Positions 1-9,900 of a stretch of DNA of 64,000 nucleotides are shown piece after piece (the first letter of the stretch is position 1; every line of letters begins with the position of its first letter). Position numbers and translations under genes: made by a program. The notes under the pieces were generated by a model. It saw only the letters and a list, made by a program, of their open reading frames with translations, did no database searches and was not told the origin of the DNA. This stretch comes from Verrucomicrobiota bacterium (GTDB lineage Bacteria > Verrucomicrobiota > Lentisphaeria > Oligosphaerales > Oligosphaeraceae), in contig JAGVUR010000125.1 of NCBI GenBank assembly GCA_019136135.1, positions 35,347 through 99,346 of the forward strand, in the 5' to 3' direction.

Positions 1-1
1 G

Positions 2-271
2 GAATATAATCTTTCGGCACTGTACCCGGCATTGGCTGATTCAACCGATAGCCTGAATCCTGAAAACTACATCAATGAACAACTCAATATCATCAAAACC
101 CTTTCGGAAAACTACAAGACAGAAAAAGACGAATTCAAGAAGGTACTGACTTCCATACAGGCCATAGGCATCGGGAATTATCTGTACAAATCATTCCCTG
201 CGCACAAGTCCATCTATGAGCCTCCGATCAACGAATACATCTACGGACGCAAGGCCGCACCAGCGGAATAA
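2..271 (+). CDS. C-terminal end of an unrecognised protein (5' truncated by window edge)
   Basis: The reading frame is open from base 2, with no stop before the left edge, so this is the tail of a longer gene. A TTG at position 32 could be read as a start, but nothing supports it as one. The visible 89 residues are polar, with a probable helix (roughly NPENYINEQLNIIKTL) followed by a charged stretch and a Tyr/Pro-rich end (YEPPINEYIYG). I do not recognise a family. The stop is 15 bases before the GH51 start codon on the same strand, so the two are probably in one operon and this may belong to the same carbohydrate pathway. That role is inferred from position only. Confidence 0.6.
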   Translation, partial: EYNLSALYPALADSTDSLNPENYINEQLNIIKTLSENYKTEKDEFKKVLTSIQAIGIGNYLYKSFPAHKSIYEPPINEYIYGRKAAPAE

Positions 272-286
272 TCCCACAAAACAACC

Positions 287-1777
287 ATGAAAAACCTTTA
301 TCTGATCAAGCCGTTGCCCCTAGGAACCATCTCGCCTCTCATCTACGGTCACTTTTCAGAACATATTGGAGGTGTGTTCTACGACGGCATCTACGTGGGC
401 GAGGATTCCCCCATCCCGAATATCAAGGGATTCAGGAAAGCCCTGGTCGACGCCTTCAAGGCAATCAACCCGCCCGTGCTCAGATGGCCGGGCGGCTGCT
501 TCGCGGAAGTCTATGACTGGCGAGATGGAATCGGACCAAAAAATCAACGCCCTACCCGACTCAATTGGTGGACGCCCCATGACAAGCGCTTCGAGCCAAA
601 CCTGGTCGGAACGCATGAATTCGTGGAATTCTGCCGCCTGGTCGGCGCAGAACCTTATTTTGCAGCCAACATTACCTCCACCACCCCATTGGATATCAGG
701 GATTGGATCGACTATTGCAATTCCCCGCAAGGAACCACAACCTACGCCAAACTCCGTGAGCAAAACGGATCCCCGGAACCCCTGAACGTGAAGTACTGGG
801 GCGTTGGAAACGAATGTTGGGGCGGTGGCGGAAACATGGATCCTGAAACCTATGCCCACGAATTCCGCAAGTACGCTGCAATCATGCGGAACTCGGCGCC
901 AGGACTCCAACTGATCGGATGTGGACCAAACGGAAACGACTGGATGTGGACCGAAAAATTTCTCCGCGTGTTCCATACCTCGGAACATGCCATGAGCGGA
1001 TACTCGGTGCACTACTACTGTGGCCGAAGCGGCGATGCCGTGAACTTCAGCAACGACAACTACTACCACCTGCTCGCCAAGGCGGGTTTCATGGAAAACA
1101 TCATCCAGCGCAACTGGAACCTGATCTCGGGCTGGGGAAAGCAGGTACAATGCCCACTCTTTGTCGATGAATGGGGATGCTGGCATCCTGATGGCTCAGG
1201 TCCCTCGAAGGGATACAACCTCTTCGAACAACAATCAACGATGAGGGACGCGCTCGTTACCGCGCTTACTCTCAATATTTTCAACAATCATTGCGACAAG
1301 GTCAAGATGGCAAATGTCGCGCAACTGGTCAACAATCTCCATTGCCTCTTCCTGGCCGGCAAGGAAAACTTCATCCTGACGCCAACCTACCATGTCTTCA
1401 ATATGTTCAAAAGCCACCAAGGCGCAACAGCAATCAAGACCGCCGTCGAAGGACAGAAAATCGCCTTTGCAAATCCGGACAGCAATCGGCAGGAAGAATT
1501 GGAAAAGCTCTCGATTTCCGCATCGATCAAGGGCAGCCAACTGACGCTGACAGTCGCCAATCTGAGCCTGGACGAACCTGAACAGCTCCAACTCAATCCC
1601 GTTGGATTCCAACTGAAAAAGGACGCCTGCATCACCCTGCTCAATGCACAGGACGTACGAGCACACAATGATTTCGATGCGCCAAACGCAGTCGAACCAA
1701 CCTCGATTTCAGGTTCGTCCGACTGCGTTGCGATCCCGCCGGCAACTGTCGCAACCATTGCAGCTGAATTGGCTTAG
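287..1777 (+). CDS. GH51 alpha-L-arabinofuranosidase, cytoplasmic
   Basis: Predicted retaining glycosidase that removes alpha-L-arabinofuranosyl residues from short arabino-oligosaccharides. At 496 residues it has the usual length for GH51: a TIM barrel followed by a beta-sandwich (about residues 385-496). The N-terminal ISPLIYGHFSEHIGG and RWPGGCFAE segments are typical. The proposed acid/base is Glu176 in GVGNEC and the nucleophile is Glu295 in FVDEWG; their numbering and spacing match the Geobacillus AbfA pair (175/294) as I remember it. There is no signal peptide, so it should act inside the cell on imported oligosaccharides. The ATG has only a weak ribosome binding site, which fits coupling to the gene ending 15 bases upstream. 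It converges on the EF-G gene, with 37 bases between the two stops. Confidence 0.93.
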   Translation: MKNLYLIKPLPLGTISPLIYGHFSEHIGGVFYDGIYVGEDSPIPNIKGFRKALVDAFKAINPPVLRWPGGCFAEVYDWRDGIGPKNQRPTRLNWWTPHDKRFEPNLVGTHEFVEFCRLVGAEPYFAANITSTTPLDIRDWIDYCNSPQGTTTYAKLREQNGSPEPLNVKYWGVGNECWGGGGNMDPETYAHEFRKYAAIMRNSAPGLQLIGCGPNGNDWMWTEKFLRVFHTSEHAMSGYSVHYYCGRSGDAVNFSNDNYYHLLAKAGFMENIIQRNWNLISGWGKQVQCPLFVDEWGCWHPDGSGPSKGYNLFEQQSTMRDALVTALTLNIFNNHCDKVKMANVAQLVNNLHCLFLAGKENFILTPTYHVFNMFKSHQGATAIKTAVEGQKIAFANPDSNRQEELEKLSISASIKGSQLTLTVANLSLDEPEQLQLNPVGFQLKKDACITLLNAQDVRAHNDFDAPNAVEPTSISGSSDCVAIPPATVATIAAELA

Positions 1778-1814
1778 CTTTATTGACGCTGAGCTTGATG
1801 TAGGCGTACGCTCG

Positions 1815-3845
1815 TCACCCGATCTTTTCCTGGTAGCCGGATGGTTCCATGGAGAACGATCCGCGACCACCTGACAATTGCGGAAGAGCCTTGCCGAAGC
1901 CGAACATTTCCGCCAATGGAACCTTGCAGATGATTTTCTTCATGGGACCCAGGCTTTCCATGTCGTTAATGACGGCTCTTCTCGGCTGGAGATACATGCT
2001 GATTTCACCGACGGTTTCCTCAGGAGCGAGGATTTCCAGGTGCATCAAGGGTTCCAAAATCGCGGTGCCGACTTTGGGCAGCATGGTGTCGATACACTGC
2101 AAAACGGCACCTGCCACGGCGCCTTCGGTAGTCGTATCGGGGTTGAATTTCAGATCCAGCAGCGTTGCGTTGACATAGATCAACGGATATCCCGACAGAC
2201 CTCCCGTGTGCAATCCATCTCGCAAAGCCCGCTCGGCTGAAGCCAGGAATGCCTTCGGAATGCCTGGCGTACGTACCTTGTTCTGGATATTGAAGAAGGC
2301 ATCTCCTGGAGCCATCGGAGCGAATTCGCATGTGACTTCGGCATAGATCGGGGTGTCCCCCAGGACGCGTTCGAAAACCACATGCTCGGTGGCGGAGCCG
2401 CACAAGGTCTCACGATAGGCGACCCGAGGCTCGCCTTGACGAATCTCCAAATTGAAATCCGTGTTGATCCGCTTCAGATTCACCTCCAAATGCAATTCCC
2501 CCATGCCGGACAACAGGTGCTGCCCAGTATCCTCGGCGATGGAACGGTGCAAGGTCTGGTCCTCGCGGCACAACAAGTCCAATACCTCGTTCAACTTATC
2601 CTTGTCTTTCGAGAACTTGGGTTCGACGACCATCGAGATCACTGGTTCGGGGAATTGGATCTTCTCGAAGGACACCAGACGCTTGGGATCGCACAAGGTA
2701 TCGCCAATGCCGCAATTCTTCAATCCCACCATGCCTACGATGTCACCGAGACCGGCTTCTTCAATCTGCTCCGTGGTTTTCGCATAGATTTTGAACAGCT
2801 GCTTGGGACGGATTTTCTCGCCTGTCCTGGCATTGATGAGGTTTTGATTGGCCTTCAGCGTTCCGCTGTAGATTCGAATGTAGAAAAGATCCGCCGTCGT
2901 TGAAGCATTGACCTTGAAGATCAAGCCCGAGAATGGCTTCTTCTCGTCGCATTCCACTTCGATTGGCTCCTCTGTCTTGACGTCGTAGCCACGATGGATC
3001 GGTATGTCCAATGGAGATGGCAGAAAGTCAATCACAGCATCAGCAAGCAGCTGCACGCCTAGGTTCTTCTTTGCAGAGCCTACAAGAACAGGAACGACCT
3101 TGCGCTCAATGGTCAGACGACGCAACTCCGATACCAGCAATTCGCGAGAAATCTCTTCCTCGCTCAAATACAATTCGGCGACTTCGTCCGAATAATCCGA
3201 TACCTTGTTGATCAACTCCTCGTAGGCTTCAGCCCAACAATCCTCAAACTCGGCAGGCAATGGCGAACGCACAACCTCGGCATTGCGTTCGCCACTGAAC
3301 GAAACGTACTCCTTCGTAATCACGTCAATCATTCCCTTGAAGGAATCCTCAACACCGTCAGGAAGATAAATCGGAGCCGCGCAATCCGCAAACTTCGCAT
3401 TGATCTCCTCCACGGTCCGATTGAAAGAGGCGCCGATTCGATCCATCTTGTTGACAAAGGCAATCTTTGGCACGTTGTAGTTGTCAGCTTGACGCCAGAC
3501 TTTTTCGCTTTGCGCTTCGACGCCTTCGGCGGCCGAGAAGATTACCGCCGCCCCGTCGATGACACGCAAGGAACGCTCGACCTCAGCGGTGAAGTCGATG
3601 TGCCCGGGAGTATCGATAAGATGGAACATGTAGTCTTTCCAGGGAATTGAAGCCGCAGCGGCGGCGATGGTGATCCCACGCGCCCGTTCTTCAGGCAGGA
3701 AGTCCATCACCGTGGTACCGTCGTCGATGTTCCCATATCGATGAGTTAATCCCGAGTAGTACAGGAATCCTTCCGTTGTGCTGGTCTTGCCCGCGTCGAT
3801 ATGCGCGATGATGCTGATGTTGCGAATCTTGTCTATCGATTGCAT
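1815..3845 (-). CDS. fusA: Elongation factor G family GTPase, probably the EF-G2 (recycling-type) class
   Basis: Ribosomal translocase-type GTPase of 676 residues. The GTP-binding motifs are intact: AHIDAGKT at 14-21, RGITI at 56-60, DTPGH at 78-82 and NKMD at 132-135. Domain V ends with the usual VPLAEMFGFGKALP stretch. The switch I region (DDGTTVMDFLPEERARGIT) resembles mitochondrial EF-G2 and the spirochaete/planctomycete 'spd' EF-Gs more than canonical EF-G, and the domain IV motif is TTTEGAVAGAV. I therefore suspect it acts in ribosome recycling rather than as the main translocase. It stands outside a str operon: no rpsL, rpsG or tuf is adjacent. The ATG is preceded by AAGGA at good spacing. 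A hairpin separates it from the giant gene upstream. EF-G identity is firm; the subclass is inference. Confidence 0.93.
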   Translation of the reverse strand: MQSIDKIRNISIIAHIDAGKTSTTEGFLYYSGLTHRYGNIDDGTTVMDFLPEERARGITIAAAAASIPWKDYMFHLIDTPGHIDFTAEVERSLRVIDGAAVIFSAAEGVEAQSEKVWRQADNYNVPKIAFVNKMDRIGASFNRTVEEINAKFADCAAPIYLPDGVEDSFKGMIDVITKEYVSFSGERNAEVVRSPLPAEFEDCWAEAYEELINKVSDYSDEVAELYLSEEEISRELLVSELRRLTIERKVVPVLVGSAKKNLGVQLLADAVIDFLPSPLDIPIHRGYDVKTEEPIEVECDEKKPFSGLIFKVNASTTADLFYIRIYSGTLKANQNLINARTGEKIRPKQLFKIYAKTTEQIEEAGLGDIVGMVGLKNCGIGDTLCDPKRLVSFEKIQFPEPVISMVVEPKFSKDKDKLNEVLDLLCREDQTLHRSIAEDTGQHLLSGMGELHLEVNLKRINTDFNLEIRQGEPRVAYRETLCGSATEHVVFERVLGDTPIYAEVTCEFAPMAPGDAFFNIQNKVRTPGIPKAFLASAERALRDGLHTGGLSGYPLIYVNATLLDLKFNPDTTTEGAVAGAVLQCIDTMLPKVGTAILEPLMHLEILAPEETVGEISMYLQPRRAVINDMESLGPMKKIICKVPLAEMFGFGKALPQLSGGRGSFSMEPSGYQEKIG

Positions 3846-3879
3846 AGATTGTCCTTGTCAAAGTCTTCAATTTAAATTC

Positions 3880-3923
3880 AAGGCGCCGTCTTGCTTGCCA
3901 TAGGACTTGCAAGACGGCGCCTT
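3880..3923 (-). terminator. Perfect 15-bp hairpin after the giant LamG gene
   Basis: The arms 3880-3894 and 3909-3923 are perfectly complementary (AAGGCGCCGTCTTGC and its reverse complement) around a 14-base loop. It starts 20 bases beyond the stop codon of the giant gene and ends before the EF-G start. The bases after the stem on the minus strand are A/T-rich but are not a clean T run. It is either a somewhat atypical intrinsic terminator or a 3' RNA-stabilising hairpin that isolates EF-G from the giant gene. Confidence 0.7.
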
Positions 3924-3942
3924 CTAGGTTCATTTCAGGTAA

Positions 3943-6900
3943 TTACTTGTCAGTTGGATAGACTGGCAATGCAACACCCTTTTCGGAGTAGATCCAGTAG
4001 GCCTTGCCGACTTCCATCGGGTACTTGCCTGCGTTGGTGATCGTATCAATGTAGTTGATGTTGCCTTGAGCGTCGCTGGTGGTTCGCTTGATCAAGGTCG
4101 GATCGATGAAGATCGTGTAGTCTTCGTATTGTGTCTTGAAGTCTTCCACGTTGTAGATCGGGCCGGTCAGGTTCCATCCTTCGCGCATCTGCCAGACGTC
4201 CTGCGGGCGGTTGCCGAAGACAGTGATGACCGTTGTGGACTTCACGCTCGCGTAGACCCAGTATCCGTTGCCGGCCAGGACGTTTGCGGAAGCCAGGTAC
4301 TGTCCATCCTCGTAGCGCCAGACATCGCCGCGGACCAACCGTATGTTGCCGTCTGCGAAGACGTCAGCCACGTTGTTGTTCAACGGAGTCACAGCGAAGG
4401 AAATCATGTTCCAGCCCGGCTTCAAGATGATGGATTGTGCTTCGTCAGCAGCGCCCAGCGTGATGCGGTAGACCACGAAGTACTGACCGTACTCGTCTTG
4501 CTGACACGCGTTCAACTCGTCAGCAGTCAAGGTGATTGACCTCTGCTGAGTCATGTTGATTGTCGTTTCGCTCATCGGTTCCCATGTCTTGTCCGTCAAC
4601 TCGATCATGCGAGTCATCTGGAGACCGCCGACGGAATCCGTCGGGGCGACGACATTGTCCCAAGACAAGGTGAAGGAATCCACTGAGGAGTTGCCTTCGC
4701 GCAAGCCCATTTCGACCTTGATGTACCATGTGGAGCTACGTCCGTACGGCCTGAAGTCGCGGTTGAGCTTGGTGTAGGTGTTGTTCATTCCGATTGAGTA
4801 GGTCATACCCAATGGGAGCGGTGTATCGTCAGGCGTGTTAGTGCCAGGCAGATAGCGTGTTGCAGCAGCGGAGTCGAATGACGGATCGAATCCGAATGTC
4901 GCATCGTCATCCAGCCCGATAGTGATCGCTTGGTCGTCGCCGGTGACGGCACCCAACGCGGCGTCGCGATAGGTCTTGGTGACCTGCATCTTCATCTGCC
5001 ACTGGGCTCCGGAGATGGTCACCGAGTTGGACATAATGCCTTCGGTAAAGCCGTTTTCATCCCTGGCATAGACAACGCACCACCAGATTTCACCAGCTTG
5101 CGTGTACTGGGATTCGACGATGTGTGGCTTGTTGCTGCTGTAGTTCTTCGCATTGCTGATCGTATAGCGCGCCGTGCTCCAAGCGGAAACCTGTGCGGGT
5201 TCACCGAACGGAACGACTTCGCCATTGCGGTACCAGACGTAGTAGTACTGGGCATAGCCGCCAGTGGAGGAAATCGCAGCCTTGGGATCCACGATGCATT
5301 CCAGATTCTGGGATGCGGTCGGGGCTGCCGGGAGCAACAAGGCTGCGGCGTCTTCCATCCACAATGGTCCCTGAGCACCGCCCTTCTCCTCGATGCCCAA
5401 GTGCATGTAGTAGGGGTACTGGACATTAAATTGGATACCGCTACGGGAGACCTTCACGTAGTACAGGCCAGGCTCCAATTCCACCTTGAGGCGAGCGAAC
5501 CTGGTTCCCCTGCCATCAGCCAGACGCGTGTCCTCGTTGACGGCAATCGCCCTCCTCAGGTTGTTGGCGGAGTACAGTTCCATGTACGTGTCGTTCAGGG
5601 CCGCATCATCCGCATAGAGGTGGGTCGGATAGAACATGATATCGCCATTGTTGGTCTCGATCTTGACGATGCTCGGGTTGTCGCTCAAGGTCTGAGGCAC
5701 CACGAACCAGAACCAATCCACGTCAGACCTGTCAAAGAAGTAGTGTTCCTGGACATTTGGATCGCTGACGTTGACCCAGTTTGTCTTCGGCAACAAGCGG
5801 GTTGCTGTTTCGACGTTCCCGTTAGGCTCGTAGGCTTGGACGGTACCTGCCGTCTGTGCTTCGTTGACTTCCGCGAAGTCTTCGCTGATGATCACCGGGT
5901 CGGAAATGAGTACATTGGACGCATTTCCGTGGAGGTCGACAGCCCAGACCTTGACGTTGATCACATCGCCTTCATCCAGCCTGGTGATCGGAAGGTTGGT
6001 TGTCACGCCTTCGAGGTCGGTGATGGTGGTGGCTTCCAGGATGGCGGGGAAGTACGGGAAGGTTTCGCCCAGGACAATCTGGCCATTCTGGTACCACTGA
6101 TACATGTATGCAAACCTGTCGCCCGGATCAGGATCAGTTGAGCCAGATGCCGTTGCGATAAGCATCGAGTTGATGTCAACCTCCTTCGGGGTGATGATGA
6201 CCGAGGTGGGCATTGTCGGAGGACGATTCTTCCGGATGGCGACTTCTTCGTCGTAGCCGACTCCGACCTGGATGAATTCCCAATCGTTGTCTTCACGTGT
6301 TTCAGGCGGCGTTGTACGGCTCTTGGTCTCGGTGCCGGTGGGCATGAAGTATGCCTTGTAGCCCCAGACATCGCCCAGAACCACGTTCATGCCATTGACG
6401 GTGAAGTTTACGGTGCGCCCTGCCTTGCCTGCTGCCACTGGCTTGCTTTCCCAGCTCATCAGGCCCAGGTTGCGATACCAGCGGATGTGCACGGTACCGG
6501 CGCGGGTGTCGTTGACTTTCAAGGTAACGGTGATAGGCGAACCAGGAGAAGCCGTTTCGGAGTTGTACCTGTCAAAGGTAACCGGTGCAGGAATCATGTT
6601 GTCCTTGGCTTTGATTTCGACATCGATCAGAACGATTTCGCTTCCCATGCCGGTTTCGCTGGTTGCCAATGCCGCAAGCGTGACAACGTCACCATTCTTG
6701 ATCAGGCTTCGGTAGTTGTAGAGGTCCAGTTCCTTGCCGGAAGTGATCAGCAAGCCATCGGGCAGCTCTTCGTCATCGGTTTCGGTGGTCTTGAGCTTGC
6801 CATCTTCGTAGAACAACTGGTCTTTCGTGTAACCGTTCTTGTAGAGCCAGAAGTAACGATAGGTGATTTCACCGCCTTCGGGATCCGACGCGGGAACCTT

Positions 6901-9900
6901 GATGACCGCCGTCAAGACATCGTAGTCGTCAACACTGTTGCCGATCGCCGGGATGTAGGCCACGTCGGGCGAGCCATCCTGGTTGACATCTTCAGCATTG
7001 GACAATGTTTCGATAACGACGCCTGGTGTCTTTGGCGCAACGAACGCATTGGTGACCCAGCGGAAGTCATCGGTATCGCTCAACGGCTCGGTCACGTAGG
7101 CATAGAATCCATATTCCTTGCCGCCGATTGCGGTGTAGGCATTGGGCGGGAAGATTCCAAAGACGCCTGTCGGCCTGATCGCGTGCTTCCATGCTGGGGA
7201 GGAACGCCAATCGGAACGCCGTGCGTAGTCTTCGATGGATCCGCCGCCGTCGTCAAACCTGAGATACAGAGCCAAACCTTGGCGTTCTGCCCAACCTGTC
7301 ACAGCCGGCTTGTACCAGTTGTCAACGGCATCAGTGTTGAATTCAAGCCAGAAGTTGTCTTCCCTGTCGAGGAGTCCATTTCCGTTCTTGTCAACGTAGA
7401 ACACTTCCATGGTACGTCCGATCGCTGATTGTTCGGCAGTGATGTTTACGTTTGTGGTCGTGATCGTTCCGTTTGCCGCGACGGTTTGGACGGTCCTGGT
7501 ATAGGGTTCTCCAGCGATCCAGCCATTGGAACCGTATGAGAGCCTCAGGTCGATCCCAGGATTATAGACATTGACCATGATCTGATCTTCGTCTTCGACT
7601 TCGTAGAGGGTAATGTCGAAGTCTTCCAGAAGTGCGTCTTCATTGATCGCTTCTGCGACGGTACGGTCGCGCCAGACGTCTTCGCCTTCGTCCCAACGTC
7701 CATTGGCGTTCTGGTCATGATAGCTGACGACCGCCCAGATGCCCTGGGTGCCGGGTTTGGTAGTCCATTCGCTGTCGGAGACATGCTCGTCAACGCGGAA
7801 GTTGTGAGTGTTGGTTCCGACAAGTCCGCCGCCGTCATGGGTGGTGTTGAAGCGATCGTCCAAGCAGGTGTCGTAGATTCCCCAGGTCGGAGTGACCGGC
7901 CGCTTGTGACCATCGGCGATTTCCGTGGAGTTGCGGTAGAACGTGGTCATGTAGCCCAAGGCGCTGCTGTGGATGGCGACCTTGTTCGGCTTAACGCCCC
8001 AAACACGGACTTCGTCAATCAACAGGTACGAAGGATCGGCCTTCCTCTGTTCCTCCGTCATCTTCGTGCTGTTGCCGAAGTTTTCACCCAACTTCAAGTA
8101 GGTGTTGAAGCCGGAACCGACCTTGGTTGCGTCGATCGGGCACTGATCCTCGACCTTGACGATGTTCGTGTAGGTCTTCGTCTCGTGCTCTTCGCCATCC
8201 AGGTACATGTACAGCCTGTGGTTGATCGAATCGTAGACACCAGTCAGGAAGTGCCACTTCGTCAAACCGCGGCGGTACAGGGCCTCACTGCCCGGAACCT
8301 TGATGTCAGTCGTATTGATCTCGATGTCAACACCGACGTCGCTGCGGATGAAGCGTTCCTTGCCGCTCTTCGACCTGAAGGAGATGAACGGATAGAGCTT
8401 CTTGGTGACCTGGTTTGCATCGGAAGCCTTGACGCGATAACCGATGGCGTAGTTCCAGGCCTGGGCGTCTTCCGCCATTTCATTGGCTTGGTACATGGTG
8501 GCGGTGAAGCTTCTGCGGACGAGATAGACGTCGTAGTCTTCATCGGTCCACTTTTCAGTGGTGGTGTCACCGCAATCGATTTCCATCACGCGGAAGCGAG
8601 CTTCCACGGTCCAGGTGGAGAATCCAACGCGGTTCGGATCATCGGCATTAGGTACAGTCATTGTGCCGTGTTCAGCATCGATTTGACCAACCAAGTTGCC
8701 CTTGTAGATGAAGTTTGGAGCTCCAGCACGCGAGGGCTTGGAGAGTGAATCGAATCCCTTGGTACCGCTATTGAGTTCGAGGAAATCGTCAAACTCGTCG
8801 TCGTCGGTATCGGTGAGATACGGGTCGGTGTTGATTCCCGGCCGCTGTTCGTCGCCGTTGAGCAGACCGTCGTTATCCGTATCCGCAGTTGCGACGTCAG
8901 GCTGGAGCGGATTGCTTCCGGCCAAGAATTCTTCTTCGTTTGTCCTGCCGTCATTGTCAGGATCCCCATCCCTTCCGTAGTCTCCAGTCGGATTGAGAGG
9001 ATCGAGTGTCGGTTCGGTTGTTGACACGATGCGGTCAACGATGCTTTCGTATCTTGTATAGGTGACTTCCCAGCCGTCCGGGAGTCCATCGCCATCGGTA
9101 TCTTCGTTTTCAGGATTTGTTCCGTAGAAGTACTCTTCGCGGTTCTTGAGTCCATCGCCATCGAAGTCGATTTCACTGTCACCGTAATTGAGCGGGTTGC
9201 AGGCTCCGCGATAGGTATTTTCCCAGCCGTCCGGCAGTCCGTCGCCATCGGAATCCTTGGAGGTCGGATCCATCCATGCGTACGGGACGTCATAGTCGGG
9301 ATCGTTGCCCAGCGAAGGATCACGGAAGATTGCGGACAGTTCGTATTCCTGCTTGTTGGTCAGGCCGTCGCCGTCGAAGTCTTCGTCCGGTCCCATGTCA
9401 AGCGTACCGAAGAAGTAGATTTCCCAGTCGTCCGGGAGTCCATCGCCATCGGTATCGTTGTTGAAGAGGAAGAACGAGGAGTCGAAGATCATGCCGCGTC
9501 CGACTGTGAGTCCGGGTTCGTACTGGATTGTTTCAGGCTTGATGGTATCGGGCTGGCTCTTGTCTTCGCCTGGTTGCAAGGTATGGGACAGCACGCCGGC
9601 ATGTTGCCAATCGTTCCACCAATCCTGCGGTTGCTTGATGTCTTCCGCCGTCTTGCCGCCATCGTCGAAGATGAACTGGGAAACGAGATTGCGGCCGAAC
9701 TCGGATGACATGTCAAACTTGGACGTGATCATCGTGGTGATGGCCGATGCTTCCTTCGCTTCGCTCCAGAAGGAGACGGTATCAACATCGATGATCAAGC
9801 GTTCGGGCCAGTTTTCACCTTCCAGGTTACCGATGATGAATTCGCCCTTTTCGTACGCGTTGGTACCCTTGCTGAGGATTGCGGACCGGTTGCTGCTTGC

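Noticed and set aside
32..271. Complete small gene starting with TTG at 32
   Set aside because: The frame is open to the window edge without a stop, so it is more likely the end of a longer gene.
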